DNA of 64,000 nucleotides from Trinickia mobilis (GCF_017315705.1 NZ_JAFLRF010000023.1:1-64000), one strand, 5' to 3'. Positions 19,536 through 28,283 are shown, counted from the stretch's first letter. Notes: generated from the letters alone by a model not told the origin. A program made the numbers and translations.

Positions 19536-20131
19536 CAGATGGCCAGCGCCTTCTGGTTCTTGCGGCTACGCGAGCGGTACAGCCGTGAAGAGAAGACCGT
19601 GAGAATTTCGACCAGATCCTCAGTCAGTTGCTGCTCTCGCGAGATGGCCGCGTCCGCGTCGAGGATCACGACCTCGACACTGAAGAAGGCGCAGATGCGA
19701 AACAGCAGCTCACTGCCAAAGCGCAGCAGGCGGTCTTTCGTGACCAGCACGAGACGTGCGACTCGACCTCGCAAAATATCGTGTACAAGGCCTTGCAAGC
19801 CCCTCTTGCGGTAGTTCAGGCCACTGCCCAGATCCATAACAACCTCGCCGTCTGAGAAATCGGCTTCGAGACAATGCTTCTCCAGCCGGGCGGCCTGAGT
19901 CTGCAGCTGCGTTGCCGGGTCGTGCGATGAAACCCGTGCGTAGCAGACGGTCTTCCCGGCAGGCGGTCGCGCCAGGCCCAGTGAAGCGCGCACGTCCTCG
20001 CATCCGTACCGACGATGGCCGCCCGGCGTCCGGAAAGCCGGCAGGAGCCGCCCCTGACGATGCCAGCGCCGCAACGTGGCCACCGCCACTCCCAGTTCCT
20101 CCGCCATCTCACCGATTGATACAGGTCGCAT
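19535..20131 (-). CDS. tnpA: IS607-family serine recombinase/transposase
   Basis: A 198-residue recombinase. Residues 1-50 form a MerR-type HTH (SIGEMAEELGVAVATLRRWH, then GHRRY). Residues about 60-190 form a resolvase domain with the nucleophile serine in CYARVSSHD and the conserved LVLVTKDRLLRFG. It lies upstream of tnpB with TGATG overlap, the standard IS607 layout. Full length, no lesions seen. Confidence 0.92.
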   Translation of the reverse strand: MRPVSIGEMAEELGVAVATLRRWHRQGRLLPAFRTPGGHRRYGCEDVRASLGLARPPAGKTVCYARVSSHDPATQLQTQAARLEKHCLEADFSDGEVVMDLGSGLNYRKRGLQGLVHDILRGRVARLVLVTKDRLLRFGSELLFRICAFFSVEVVILDADAAISREQQLTEDLVEILTVFSSRLYRSRSRKNQKALAI

Positions 20132-20294
20132 CCGGGTCTCCGAAAAAGCAAAACACGTATAGCAACCGTTTTAGCCCTCCATGATCAGTTTTGCTCAGTC
20201 TCTGCGTCGACTGCCGAAAACCCACAGATTCTCCCGACGAGCCCAAAAATCACAACATCCCTGCTGGGCTGTCTACAACCGCCTTTCATCCCCG

Positions 20295-20318
20295 GCCTGA
20301 AGGCCGAGGTCTTCAGGC
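20295..20318. repeat. Hairpin at the left end of the IS607-type element
   Basis: GCCTGAAG and CTTCAGGC are perfect 8-bp arms around an 8-nt loop. Such structures are common at or near the ends of TnpB elements. It ends only 60 nt before the start of the next gene. Confidence 0.6.
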
Positions 20319-20378
20319 AAATTGCGGATAAAACGGATTTCTATAAGAAACTCCCATCACTGCAACAAGCGGCTATCT

Positions 20379-21830
20379 GTGAAATCATCGCCTCCACGTA
20401 ACGATATCAAACTGGTCGACAACGCCCTCGTTCTCGCCCTTCAGCTCACCGAAGAACTGGACAACACTGCTGCGCCTGAAGGCTTCCGCTATCACGCAGA
20501 CATGCTTTTCTGGGCGCTCGAGAAGACAAATCCCGACGTTGTCGCTTCGCTTCGTCAGTTTAATCTTTTGCCAGTGTTGCGGCGACGCCTGTTGCAGTAC
20601 GGCGAGCTGCGCGAGTCTACCGCTACCACCTTGGACCGTTACTCGCCCTACGATTGGGCACACCCAATTGAATGGCCAATGTTCGAGGAAGTTGCGGCGT
20701 TTCTGGAGTCAGGGAAATGGGCTCCGCCCGACCGGTCGGCGCCGCTCGCGTTCCGACGTATCGTCCGCAAGGCGCGCGAACTCCCATCGTTTTCGGAAAG
20801 GTACGACTTCGTAAAGGCCGACAGGACGGACGAACTAATGGATGGAGTGTTCCAGACGCCACCGGCCGACCCCACCGTAAAGCTTCCACTCGATGTGCGC
20901 AATGACGGGCCGTTGGCAGAGGCACTGAGCTACGCTCAGCAGCAACTACTTAGCGCAGAGACCGGGAGTGAATCGTTCTGGGACAGCGTCGAGATAACGT
21001 CGGTCATCCGATGGTTGATGGATGATATTCCTGAAACTATGAACGCAATCGAAGTGGATGGACAACGAGAAGGCTTCGAGAGCCTCCTGCGACGTCACGT
21101 TGACCGGATGCAGCTAGCAGAGAATATCTGTTTGCGGCTCGGGGAGACCATTCGCCGCCTCATTCTCCAGAGTTCTCCAGACGCAGTACGCCCCATCCTG
21201 GAGATTGCGGTAAAGGCTGCGCATTCAGGCACCGTCGAAAACCTCTCGGCGTGGACCGATCGGGTTCTGGCACTGCTCCACCGGGTAGTTCGCGCACGTG
21301 CGGCCAGCATTAAAGTCCTCGTTCACCGCGAGAGCGATTCGTCGCCGGCCATCGATTCTATTAGGCAGGACGCACGACCATCCGTCGGCTACGTCATTCG
21401 CCGGGACGACCTTCCGACTCGTCTGGCCGAGAGTGTACAGGGACAATGGTGCCTCGCACTGAACATTGCCGATTCAAAAATCGACGACCTCGAGATACTT
21501 AAGCCGATGCACCTGGAATCATTCTTTCTGGTACACCAGGCCACATATGTACGGCAGCTCAGTTTCAGCCGTGACCTCTGGTTCCAGCACGATGCGCTAG
21601 GGCCTTTGCTCCCCCGCTTCAGGCGGTTCATCCCCGTGCTGTATATCTCTCGTCACCGTTGCGTATTGGTTCAGTACCCTGTGGACCTGTTCAATATCAT
21701 GAAGAACATCTCGTCGCTTTCCGTCGAGTACGTACCGACAGTCGAGGTAGACGACGCCATGAAGGTAAATGACCGCGATGGCAACTACCAGCCCATTCTG
21801 ATACGCCGCATTCTTGCCGCGCCCGGTTGA
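20379..21830 (+). CDS. Protein of unknown function, member 2 of the three-paralogue family
   Basis: A 483-residue protein related to the products at 304 and 22105. The shared N-terminal block contains DIKLVDNALVLAL, APEGF and FWALEKTNPDVVASL. The shared C-terminal block has CLALNI, then RFRRFIPVLYI and VLVQYPV. The start is uncertain: GTG at 20379 aligns best with member 1, while an in-frame TTG at 20322 lies right at the edge of the inserted IS and is probably not native. No signal peptide, membrane segment or catalytic motif is visible. It is followed 274 nt later by member 3 on the same strand. Confidence 0.78.
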   Translation: MKSSPPRNDIKLVDNALVLALQLTEELDNTAAPEGFRYHADMLFWALEKTNPDVVASLRQFNLLPVLRRRLLQYGELRESTATTLDRYSPYDWAHPIEWPMFEEVAAFLESGKWAPPDRSAPLAFRRIVRKARELPSFSERYDFVKADRTDELMDGVFQTPPADPTVKLPLDVRNDGPLAEALSYAQQQLLSAETGSESFWDSVEITSVIRWLMDDIPETMNAIEVDGQREGFESLLRRHVDRMQLAENICLRLGETIRRLILQSSPDAVRPILEIAVKAAHSGTVENLSAWTDRVLALLHRVVRARAASIKVLVHRESDSSPAIDSIRQDARPSVGYVIRRDDLPTRLAESVQGQWCLALNIADSKIDDLEILKPMHLESFFLVHQATYVRQLSFSRDLWFQHDALGPLLPRFRRFIPVLYISRHRCVLVQYPVDLFNIMKNISSLSVEYVPTVEVDDAMKVNDRDGNYQPILIRRILAAPG

Positions 21831-22104
21831 GTACGACCCGCGAGCTGGGAGCCACGCCCAGCTCAGGATTGTTTAGACATTGCTTGTGCGCCAATTCACC
21901 TGACCGAGTCACGCGTGCCCGACGCGCGGCCTGTCTGAGACAATGTCCCTGGGAGAGAAAACCTCAACATTCTCCTAGGCCGACGATGCGCCGTCGATGA
22001 AAAGCGACCGTCTTGTAGAGCGACAAATATTTCGCAGAATAGATGCACACGTCACGGCTAAACCTGAGTGCAATACTCGTTTTCATCCCTCGTGACAGAG
22101 ACGA

Positions 22105-23223
22105 ATGACCACCAAAAAATCGAAATCTCAGAACACCCGGCCTACTTCGCAGCGCACCAGCTCCGCCGGTCTTGTTCTTCCGAACTTTTGTCGACACCTC
22201 GACGATGACTCACTCATTCAGCAGGCGATGGACTATGTCAGAAAACTCATTGACGTCTATGAGTGCGGCCCTCACTTCTACGCGAACCTTGACTCGACCA
22301 TCCTCGAAAGATGGCTTTCCGAAGATTGGCCGGAACTAATTGAGGGCTTGAAGGAAGAGGAGGCCGCTCTGGAAGCCTTCCGGAAAAATCTTGGAGACTA
22401 CTGCAGCCGACTATCGGTTGCTGGGGCTATCGCCGACGCTTTTCTAAATGAAACCCTTGACTACGAGCAAGGTTGGTACTGGGATTTCGATGTTGAACGA
22501 TTCTTCCCCGGACTTCATCGCCGAGTTCAACTCGGCAGAGTGAAAAAACTGGAGCAACTTCCACCGATTATCGCTGTGCTCGTTGACAAGTTTGCTCGCG
22601 AACGCTATGCGCCACTTCACGATAACAACAAGTACCATCGTCATTCGCGCCTACGGTCCGACGGATGGGACTGGTGCGACCTCGCTGAAGCGAAGAACGC
22701 GGATAACAGAACGGCTTTCCTGCTTCGGGAAGAGCATTTTCCGGAACAGATCGGCTGGAAGACCCACGAACGATATGCGCTCGTGCTGAACGTATCGCCA
22801 GAGACTAGCGCATCTACACTCATTCACAAATCGTCCTCACCATACATCGGCGCACGGACAAATTCGTCTGGCAAGGTCATTCCCTGCTGTCGTCTGCCCG
22901 ACGGCGCACCCGCAATACCGGTTCTCGAGAATCTGTCAACGCTTAGGCTCTTCCGAAGGTTCATCCCGGTCATCTATCTATTGGATAACGAGCCTTTGCT
23001 CATCGAGTATGAGTGGAGCATGATGGCGAACGGCAACTGGTACCTGAAAGAAGCTCGCGAAATCGAAGACGACTATGCTTCCGATTCGCAAGTGAATTCA
23101 AACGGCAAGGAAGACGTGCTTATCACACAAATCCTCCAGATGCCGCTCGGAGCTGGCCCAAAATCCGAGCCCCGATACGATGGACCGTGGAACGATGCTT
23201 GGAGCGATTCCATACCATTCTAG
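22105..23223 (+). CDS. Protein of unknown function, member 3 (short) of the family
   Basis: A 372-residue protein. It shares the C-terminal block with member 2 (LRLFRRFIPVIYLL and LLIEYEW, against RFRRFIPVLYI and VLVQYPV) and ends with a similar ILITQIL-type tail (VLITQILQMPL against ILIRRILAAPG). The N-terminus is shorter and only weakly similar (DYVRKLIDVYECG; WLSEDWPELIEGLKEEE). The first 25 residues are polar and probably disordered. It may be a shortened paralogue or a partner subunit. Function unknown. It lies tail to tail with an antitoxin-like gene 24 nt downstream. Confidence 0.75.
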   Translation: MTTKKSKSQNTRPTSQRTSSAGLVLPNFCRHLDDDSLIQQAMDYVRKLIDVYECGPHFYANLDSTILERWLSEDWPELIEGLKEEEAALEAFRKNLGDYCSRLSVAGAIADAFLNETLDYEQGWYWDFDVERFFPGLHRRVQLGRVKKLEQLPPIIAVLVDKFARERYAPLHDNNKYHRHSRLRSDGWDWCDLAEAKNADNRTAFLLREEHFPEQIGWKTHERYALVLNVSPETSASTLIHKSSSPYIGARTNSSGKVIPCCRLPDGAPAIPVLENLSTLRLFRRFIPVIYLLDNEPLLIEYEWSMMANGNWYLKEAREIEDDYASDSQVNSNGKEDVLITQILQMPLGAGPKSEPRYDGPWNDAWSDSIPF

Positions 23224-23247
23224 GTTGTGTCGAGTGAACGGGCATCC

Positions 23248-23466
23248 CTACCAAATGCCGGGCATGTCGTCATCGTTCTTGTCGATGTCGGGCAGCTCAA
23301 ACGCACCTTTCGCGACACCGATCCGCTTGCCCGGTCCCGCTTTCATCGACACAAGGATTGCGGCGGGCTGACCATCGCGGAGTAGCAAAACCTTTCCGTC
23401 TACTCGCTCAAGCTCGTCAATCAGCTGCGAAAGGTGGCTGATTTCTGAAATCTCAACGGAACGCAT
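23248..23466 (-). CDS. Phd/YefM-like antitoxin without a visible toxin
   Basis: A 72-residue protein starting MRSVEISEISHLSQLIDELE, with LLLRDGQPAAILVSM and a C-terminal tail RIGVAKGAFELPD, the pattern of Phd-type antitoxins whose tail binds a PIN toxin. ATG at 23466 follows GGAGGCGTGC. No toxin gene follows: the next sequence downstream is the end of the opposite-strand gene. It is the last gene of the minus-strand run. Confidence 0.72.
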   Translation of the reverse strand: MRSVEISEISHLSQLIDELERVDGKVLLLRDGQPAAILVSMKAGPGKRIGVAKGAFELPDIDKNDDDMPGIW

Positions 23467-23648
23467 GCACGCCTCCATCTCTTACAGCAGACGGCACATC
23501 AAGGGGGTCCAGAAGCGCAACAGCCTGCTTTCGGACGAACGAAACGATAGACCGCGCCGTATGCAGTTGACCACGCGCAGCTACCCTTGCACACAAAATC
23601 CTGTTACGGCCTAGGAATACAGCTTTGCCCATCCATAGCGGCAGGACG

Positions 23649-24458
23649 CTATTTGGTCCTCGTATCAATCACACAGGCGTATTGAAAATTTGGATTCTCA
23701 AACTCCAGTTCCCCGACGTTCGCCACCGAATGCCGATTGAGGGGGTATCCGCGGGGATTGGCAACCACGCGGCAACGGCCAACCGTGTAGTCGAAGCTGT
23801 CGTGCACGTGGCCGTGTAACCATAGGTCCACTCCCGGCAGGAGCTCCGACAGGTCGCTGGCAAAGGCTGCGCTGGTCATATCACCGGCGTATTTCGAGTG
23901 GATGGAAAGCGGATGAGGGCCGTGATGGGTTACAACCACCGTCTTGCCGTCATAGGGGCGAGAGAGTTCGTCTAGTAGCCATGCGCGAGAGCGCTCATGC
24001 TCTCGCAGCGCATGGGCGGTCGAAAATAGTCCACCCTCGCGAGTCCGGATGAGGCGGTGGTCATTGAGGCTACGCTGGGCGTTCTCCATCAATTGACCCT
24101 GTGTGTAGTTGCTTCGCAGACGATAGTCCGTCCAGAGCGTACACCCTAAAAATCGTACTCCCCAAAAGTCGACGCAGTCGCGCTCGAGAAACCTGACAGA
24201 AGTGCCCCGAGCTGCGTCTGTTAGCTCATCTAGGACGGATTCCCAGGTGCCCGAATATGCCTCGTGATTCCCGGCGACATACAGGACAGGAACCGGCCAG
24301 TCTCTAAACAGCTCGACAGCCTCGCTGGCGTGACCGATGTCGCCAGCGAGCACAAGCACATCGGCTTGATGCGCGGGGGCAATCAGGCGCTCGCCAGGGA
24401 ACACTCGGGCGAGAAACTCGAGGTGGAGGTCAGATGCAAGTTGGATTCGCATTTTCAA
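23649..24458 (-). CDS. Calcineurin-like metallophosphoesterase (copy 1)
   Basis: A 269-residue protein with the full metal-binding set: ASDLHLEF (D-x-H), LAGDIG (GD), AGNHEAY (GNHE), THHGPHP and HGHVHDS (GHxH). These enzymes hydrolyse phosphomonoesters, phosphodiesters or nucleotides; the substrate here is unknown. It is closely similar over its whole length to the product at 27031-27813 (PVPVLYVAGNHEAY against PVPVVYVHGNHEAY; DLWLHGHVH in both). It lies 24 nt after a BPSL0761-type gene. Confidence 0.88.
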   Translation of the reverse strand: MKMRIQLASDLHLEFLARVFPGERLIAPAHQADVLVLAGDIGHASEAVELFRDWPVPVLYVAGNHEAYSGTWESVLDELTDAARGTSVRFLERDCVDFWGVRFLGCTLWTDYRLRSNYTQGQLMENAQRSLNDHRLIRTREGGLFSTAHALREHERSRAWLLDELSRPYDGKTVVVTHHGPHPLSIHSKYAGDMTSAAFASDLSELLPGVDLWLHGHVHDSFDYTVGRCRVVANPRGYPLNRHSVANVGELEFENPNFQYACVIDTRTK

Positions 24459-24482
24459 TATTCAATAGTCAGCGACGCACTG

Positions 24483-24677
24483 TCAGCGTGACCACTCAAG
24501 CCACAAGGATCGGTTTGCAATCAGCGCAATCATGCCGTCATCTGGATAATGACGTAGCACAGCGTTAGCTCGTTGTCGCAGCGCATTGACGTCCTGAATT
24601 GTCGTCATCTGCGAAAGGTCAAACAGCAGTTGGCGCGCAGTTAGCATCGCGCGTGTTCGTTCATCGGGCATTGTCAT
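24483..24677 (-). CDS. BPSL0761-type small protein (copy 1)
   Basis: A 64-residue protein beginning MTMPDERTRAMLTARQLL and containing VLRHYPDDG, the two signatures of the small BPSL0761 family common in Burkholderia. Function unknown. ATG at 24677 follows GGAGGGAGCG; the longer frame lacks such a site. It precedes metallophosphoesterase copy 1, and another family member lies 1.2 kb upstream. Confidence 0.75.
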   Translation of the reverse strand: MTMPDERTRAMLTARQLLFDLSQMTTIQDVNALRQRANAVLRHYPDDGMIALIANRSLWLEWSR

Positions 24678-24984
24678 AGTTGCGCGCTCCCTCCTATCAT
24701 TTCTGGCTCGTTGCAGTATTAGCACCGAATTCCCGCAACGGGCGCTACGTCAGTCGACATCGACCCCGCCGGCGAGCGGCTCTACACTCCGACGCGTCGC
24801 GTGGGGGCGGCTAATTTTGAACCCTCGCGCGTCGATAAGGATGACGACGTTGCTACCGTTGTGCGCAAGTTCCTCTTACCGTCCTAGCTAGCAGCCCATC
24901 GCGAACCAGTTGACGACGACACGGCAGACCCCGGGACTCAAATTCGTCAAGATCGATCATTCGAATACCTCCCTTTTGACCTTG
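24678..24984. other. Gene-free stretch of 307 nt
   Basis: I see no supported gene or structured element between the two minus-strand genes. The 243-residue plus-strand frame beginning at 24910 runs antisense to real genes and has no family features. Confidence 0.4.
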
Positions 24985-25302
24985 CTATCCAGGCGCGACC
25001 GGGCGCAGTTTCTGAGCCCATGCCAGACGGAAATTTCCCAATTCCTCGCCCACGAGCACTACCGACATCGACCTGACCTCAACTGTGGAGTACGATCCGT
25101 CCCGCACCTCTGCTTCGCCAGGGTAAAAGACCTCATACCTACTGCCCGCCCAAGCTCCGGCCTCATGAATCCAAGGCACTTCCGGCAGGAGCACCTCCCT
25201 GACCTCGCCGCCCTCCGTGCTGTCGGCAAATGGTTGGAAGGCCAACACCACCGCTTCCGGATCTGCATTCGACAGCAATGCAATCAGCTCACGAACCCTC
25301 AT
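24985..25302 (-). CDS. Small protein of unknown function
   Basis: A 105-residue acidic protein starting MRVRELIALLSNADPEAVVLAF, with a middle GEVREVLLPEVPW and an end RSMSVVLVGEEL. ATG at 25302 follows AGGGGCAGAA, which decides against a start 12 codons earlier. No family with known function is recognised. Same direction as its neighbours in the minus-strand run. Confidence 0.6.
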   Translation of the reverse strand: MRVRELIALLSNADPEAVVLAFQPFADSTEGGEVREVLLPEVPWIHEAGAWAGSRYEVFYPGEAEVRDGSYSTVEVRSMSVVLVGEELGNFRLAWAQKLRPVAPG

Positions 25303-25482
25303 TTCTGCCCCTACCTGACGGCTCTCACTTTGCGGCACCCCGAGAAGGCTTCGGGGACTCTTGCGTCTCCAAGAAGGTGCGTTTCCCTTCTTGGAGTTCC
25401 TGGGTGCCGAGGACGAGGCTTGCTCATCATTCGCACCTCCTTTTGCCTTTGGACTTCCTGTCTTCGGGTCCTACATGAACAG

Positions 25483-25842
25483 TCAGGCCTTACCACGATC
25501 CTTCTGCCTGTCGATCTGAGGCCCGCGGTGATTCGATGGTGTCAGCGGCACGTCTGGCAAGAAGCCAATCTTTCTCTGATATATAGCTTCGAGAAACGCT
25601 GCCTTGACCATTCGGCCGACTTCCCAGCTCGGACTGGTTAAGAGATCAACAACATGTCTTGGCGCCAAACTGCTCATATGGCATGCCATGTAGCGAAGAG
25701 CCTCGTCCACCTCAGGATCGATGGACGGACCCGCCTGCCGCACTGGTAGCCCGGCATCTCCGGTGCCTTCCTGGACGGTATGTCTCGCGGAGGACCGTTG
25801 ACTGATTGCAGTCTGCCATTTGCCTCCGCCGTAATTCATCAT
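25483..25842 (-). CDS. Small protein of unknown function, coupled to the BPSL0761-type gene
   Basis: A 119-residue protein. The ATG at 25842 overlaps the TGA of the upstream gene in an ATGA arrangement, strong support for translation. The central part, DPEVDEALRYMACHM then SSLAPRHVVDLLTSPSWEVGR, looks helical. The end is basic (HRGPQIDRQKDRGKA). Function unknown. Confidence 0.55.
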   Translation of the reverse strand: MMNYGGGKWQTAISQRSSARHTVQEGTGDAGLPVRQAGPSIDPEVDEALRYMACHMSSLAPRHVVDLLTSPSWEVGRMVKAAFLEAIYQRKIGFLPDVPLTPSNHRGPQIDRQKDRGKA

Positions 25843-26051
25843 TCTTTCGTGGCATGCGGGTTTGCCCAAAGACCTGGCAAAACATCCGCTGACAGGTCGA
25901 GGTGAAGTGGCTCCGGGAAGTGACGCAGAAGCCCACGCGCACGACTGCGAAAGCGGTTAAGGCAGGCATTTTCTTCCCGGACTGCCGCCAGTTCCTGCAA
26001 GAGCGCTCTGGCGAGCAGAAGTGCACGGGTACGTTCCTGCGGCGTCGTCAT
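25839..26051 (-). CDS. BPSL0761-type small protein (copy 2)
   Basis: A 70-residue protein starting MTTPQERTRALLLARALLQEL and containing GLLRHFPEPLHLDLSA and a C-terminal LPGLWA, characteristic of the BPSL0761 family. ATG at 26051 follows GGAGAAAAA; the longer frame upstream is not needed. Paralogue of the gene at 24483. Function unknown. Confidence 0.78.
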   Translation of the reverse strand: MTTPQERTRALLLARALLQELAAVREENACLNRFRSRARGLLRHFPEPLHLDLSADVLPGLWANPHATKE

Positions 26052-26094
26052 TTTTTCTCCAGAACGGCTGATGCAGCCGCGTACGTACGTCATA

Positions 26095-26562
26095 TCAGAG
26101 TTCACGAAAATCACGAACGTCGACAGATGCAAGAAGTCGAACGAAGACTTCCCACGCCCGGTCGTCATCGTCGACCTCAGTTTCATCCAGGTCGACCATG
26201 CCGATGCCTTGGACCTCAGCGACCGCGCTGGCAACGCCTTGCTGGACGATCAGGTCAACGCGTGCGATTCGCTCACTTTCATCCGCCCGCGCGGGGCCTT
26301 TTGAATGGATGCAATCGACGATCACCGTCATGAACGGACATAGCAAGGCCGACGGGTCTAGCGGCTGTTGATATTTCATCTGAGCCTGGATGCATTGACG
26401 AACGGCGAGCAGAATCCTTTGACTTGGGTGCGCTGGCAAGATCTTGCGCCGCTCGAGTGCCACCTCCCCCAGAATCTCAGATACGTACGGCTCCGGCGCC
26501 GCATCAAAGATTTTAGGTTGCCAGGCTTTGGCGCGCCAGGTGAACGGTCCGATTCTGTCCAT
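26095..26562 (-). CDS. Protein of unknown function
   Basis: A 155-residue protein starting MDRIGPFTWRAKAWQPKIFD. The start at 26562 follows GGGAGTCGCC. The C-terminal third is very acidic (DLDETEVDDDDRAWEVF). No motif recognised. It sits 45 nt after the 135-residue gene upstream, in the same run. Confidence 0.55.
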   Translation of the reverse strand: MDRIGPFTWRAKAWQPKIFDAAPEPYVSEILGEVALERRKILPAHPSQRILLAVRQCIQAQMKYQQPLDPSALLCPFMTVIVDCIHSKGPARADESERIARVDLIVQQGVASAVAEVQGIGMVDLDETEVDDDDRAWEVFVRLLASVDVRDFREL

Positions 26563-26607
26563 GGCGACTCCCATCAGCATGCCATATGTCGTGGCGGTGA
26601 GTTGCGC

Positions 26608-27015
26608 TCATGTGGCGTCACCATGTGTACCTTCGTCGTTCCTGGCCCAAGTTCCCTTAATCAGGTCACCGCCCTCGTCGAAATGTGCGATACCGCGTCG
26701 CCAATCTGGTATCAGGATTGGCGTGACATCCTCCCAGCTTTCAATACCCCGGTTCTTGAGATACCAGTTCCAGACGTATTCCGCGTCTGAGTTGTAGCCT
26801 GCGCGGCCAAGCAAACGATACCGACGGCCGCTTGTCGTGACGCCGACTCTGTGCGTGCAATCGAGCTCGACAATTCGTGAACTCACCCTCCCGTCACGGT
26901 TCGCAATATTGAAACCGACGAAATGGCGGTCACCGTCGCGAGTCTGTCGAATGGACCAACACTCGAGGTAAATCTGGGGTACTTCGCCCACACCCGCGCT
27001 GATATAGATAGACAT
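26608..27015 (-). CDS. Protein of unknown function
   Basis: A 135-residue, probably beta-rich protein starting MSIYISAGVGEVPQIYLECW. The C-terminal half has aromatic-rich AEYVWNWYLKNRGIESWEDV. ATG at 27015 follows CCGGAG. It is 15 nt downstream of metallophosphoesterase copy 2, so the two are probably co-expressed. Function unknown. Confidence 0.6.
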   Translation of the reverse strand: MSIYISAGVGEVPQIYLECWSIRQTRDGDRHFVGFNIANRDGRVSSRIVELDCTHRVGVTTSGRRYRLLGRAGYNSDAEYVWNWYLKNRGIESWEDVTPILIPDWRRGIAHFDEGGDLIKGTWARNDEGTHGDAT

Positions 27016-27030
27016 TGAAACTCCGGTATC

Positions 27031-27813
27031 CTAAATTTCAATCAAGAACCGTTGATTGAAATTCTCGTTTTGGTACCTAGCGTCGGCCGATGTCCTCGAG
27101 CGTCCGAAATATCCCCGTGGATTACATAGGACGCGGCATGACCCGATGGTGTAATCGGAGCTCGCGTGGACGTGCCCATGCAGCCACAGGTCCGCCTGCA
27201 CAACTAGATGCTCGAGCTCTGACGCATAGAATGCCGCTAGTGGATGGTCTCGGTACTTGATCGGAATCGACCTGAAACTTGGCGCATGGTGGGTCACGAC
27301 AATGGTCTTCCCGGCGAAAGGCGTAGCGAGCTGTCGTTCAAGCCAAATGACTGCATCCCGGTGATGTCCAGCAATATCCTCTGGTGACAAGGCCTGCCCA
27401 TCATCACGGGTGATTGCTCGGTAGTCCGTAATCGCCCGCCACAATTCACGCTCGCCACCGTTGTGTCGTGCCACCCGGTTGTTTTCAGACCACAAACATG
27501 TTCCGAGGATCCGGACGCTACCGTATCTGACTTCCGAGTTCTGCAGGAAAACGACCGACGTGCCAGCGGCCGCTTGGCGCATTTCTGCAACCAATCGGGG
27601 GTACCGTTGGTTGTAGGCTTCGTGGTTTCCGTGCACGTAGACGACTGGAACGGGAAGGCCTCGATACCAACCGATTGCTGCTGTACCGGAATGGATGTCG
27701 CCGGCAAGAATCATGAGATCAGCGTCCGGTGCACGCGCCAAAGCATGCTCGGACCTCTCACCGCGCTCGAGCTCGTGATGCAGGTCAGAGGCTATCTGCA
27801 CACGCATGATCAT
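27031..27813 (-). CDS. Calcineurin-like metallophosphoesterase (copy 2)
   Basis: A 260-residue enzyme with ASDLHHEL, LAGDIHSG, HGNHEAY, THHAPSF and HGHVHAS, the complete metal ligand set. It is a paralogue of the gene at 23649 and shares its length and the tail region RCRVxxNPRGY. It overlaps the upstream gene by 4 nt (ATGA), so it is translationally coupled to the 157-residue protein. Substrate unknown. Confidence 0.88.
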   Translation of the reverse strand: MIMRVQIASDLHHELERGERSEHALARAPDADLMILAGDIHSGTAAIGWYRGLPVPVVYVHGNHEAYNQRYPRLVAEMRQAAAGTSVVFLQNSEVRYGSVRILGTCLWSENNRVARHNGGERELWRAITDYRAITRDDGQALSPEDIAGHHRDAVIWLERQLATPFAGKTIVVTHHAPSFRSIPIKYRDHPLAAFYASELEHLVVQADLWLHGHVHASSDYTIGSCRVLCNPRGYFGRSRTSADARYQNENFNQRFLIEI

Positions 27814-28283
27814 GGCCTGTTATCGCCCGGACCGACGGCTTCAATGCTCTCAAGACTATAAGGTTCGCCACGGGCTTCCACCACCTCACGCTCCATTGGC
27901 CTTAGCACAAAATTGACCGCAACTGGGTCCGTGCCAGTCCACGCGACGTACCGTTCGCCAGACGCAAGGGCATATTCAACGCTTCCGTCAGGCAGCGATC
28001 CGAGTTCAAGCACCTGCTGCAGGCCGTCCTGGAGCTCCGTGCGACAAAGGTCGCGCAGCTCATGAAAAACAACGTGAACAAGCGAGCGCGTGCGCGTGAT
28101 GTTCAGAAGCTCACGGGGCGTCCGGACAAGCATGCGACGAACCTCAGGACCAGCGGCCCCGTCGAGAAGCATGTCGACAAGATAAAGATTTTTTGTTGGC
28201 AAATTGCAAGGAAACTCCATCACTCCCTCTGCCACTCGAGCCCGACTAGCTCGCTTTGTCACCCGATGCCCGTTCTCTGTCAT
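27810..28283 (-). CDS. Protein of unknown function, first gene of the minus-strand run
   Basis: A 157-residue protein. ATG at 28283 has a strong GGAGGCGAG site. The middle, LVHVVFHELRDLCRTELQDG, looks helical and is followed by a beta-rich part (ALASGERYVAWTGTDP). No known domain recognised. It is divergent from the double-HTH regulator and overlaps metallophosphoesterase copy 2. Confidence 0.6.
   Translation of the reverse strand: MTENGHRVTKRASRARVAEGVMEFPCNLPTKNLYLVDMLLDGAAGPEVRRMLVRTPRELLNITRTRSLVHVVFHELRDLCRTELQDGLQQVLELGSLPDGSVEYALASGERYVAWTGTDPVAVNFVLRPMEREVVEARGEPYSLESIEAVGPGDNRP

Larger units (their letters stand above)
17928..20320 (-). mobile_element. IS607-type insertion sequence (serine recombinase tnpA plus tnpB)
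   Basis: The element has two minus-strand genes overlapping by one base: a MerR-HTH serine recombinase and a TnpB. The right end is placed at GTGCAC (17928) because the partial copy at 88 ends at the same point. The left end is placed near 20320, after a perfect 8-bp hairpin. IS607-type elements use serine chemistry, lack terminal inverted repeats and usually make no target duplication, so the limits are approximate. Confidence 0.8.

Noticed and set aside
24910-25641. A 243-codon plus-strand frame in the accessory island
   Set aside because: It overlaps two minus-strand genes that have start signals and family features or coupling; the plus-strand translation shows no family pattern.
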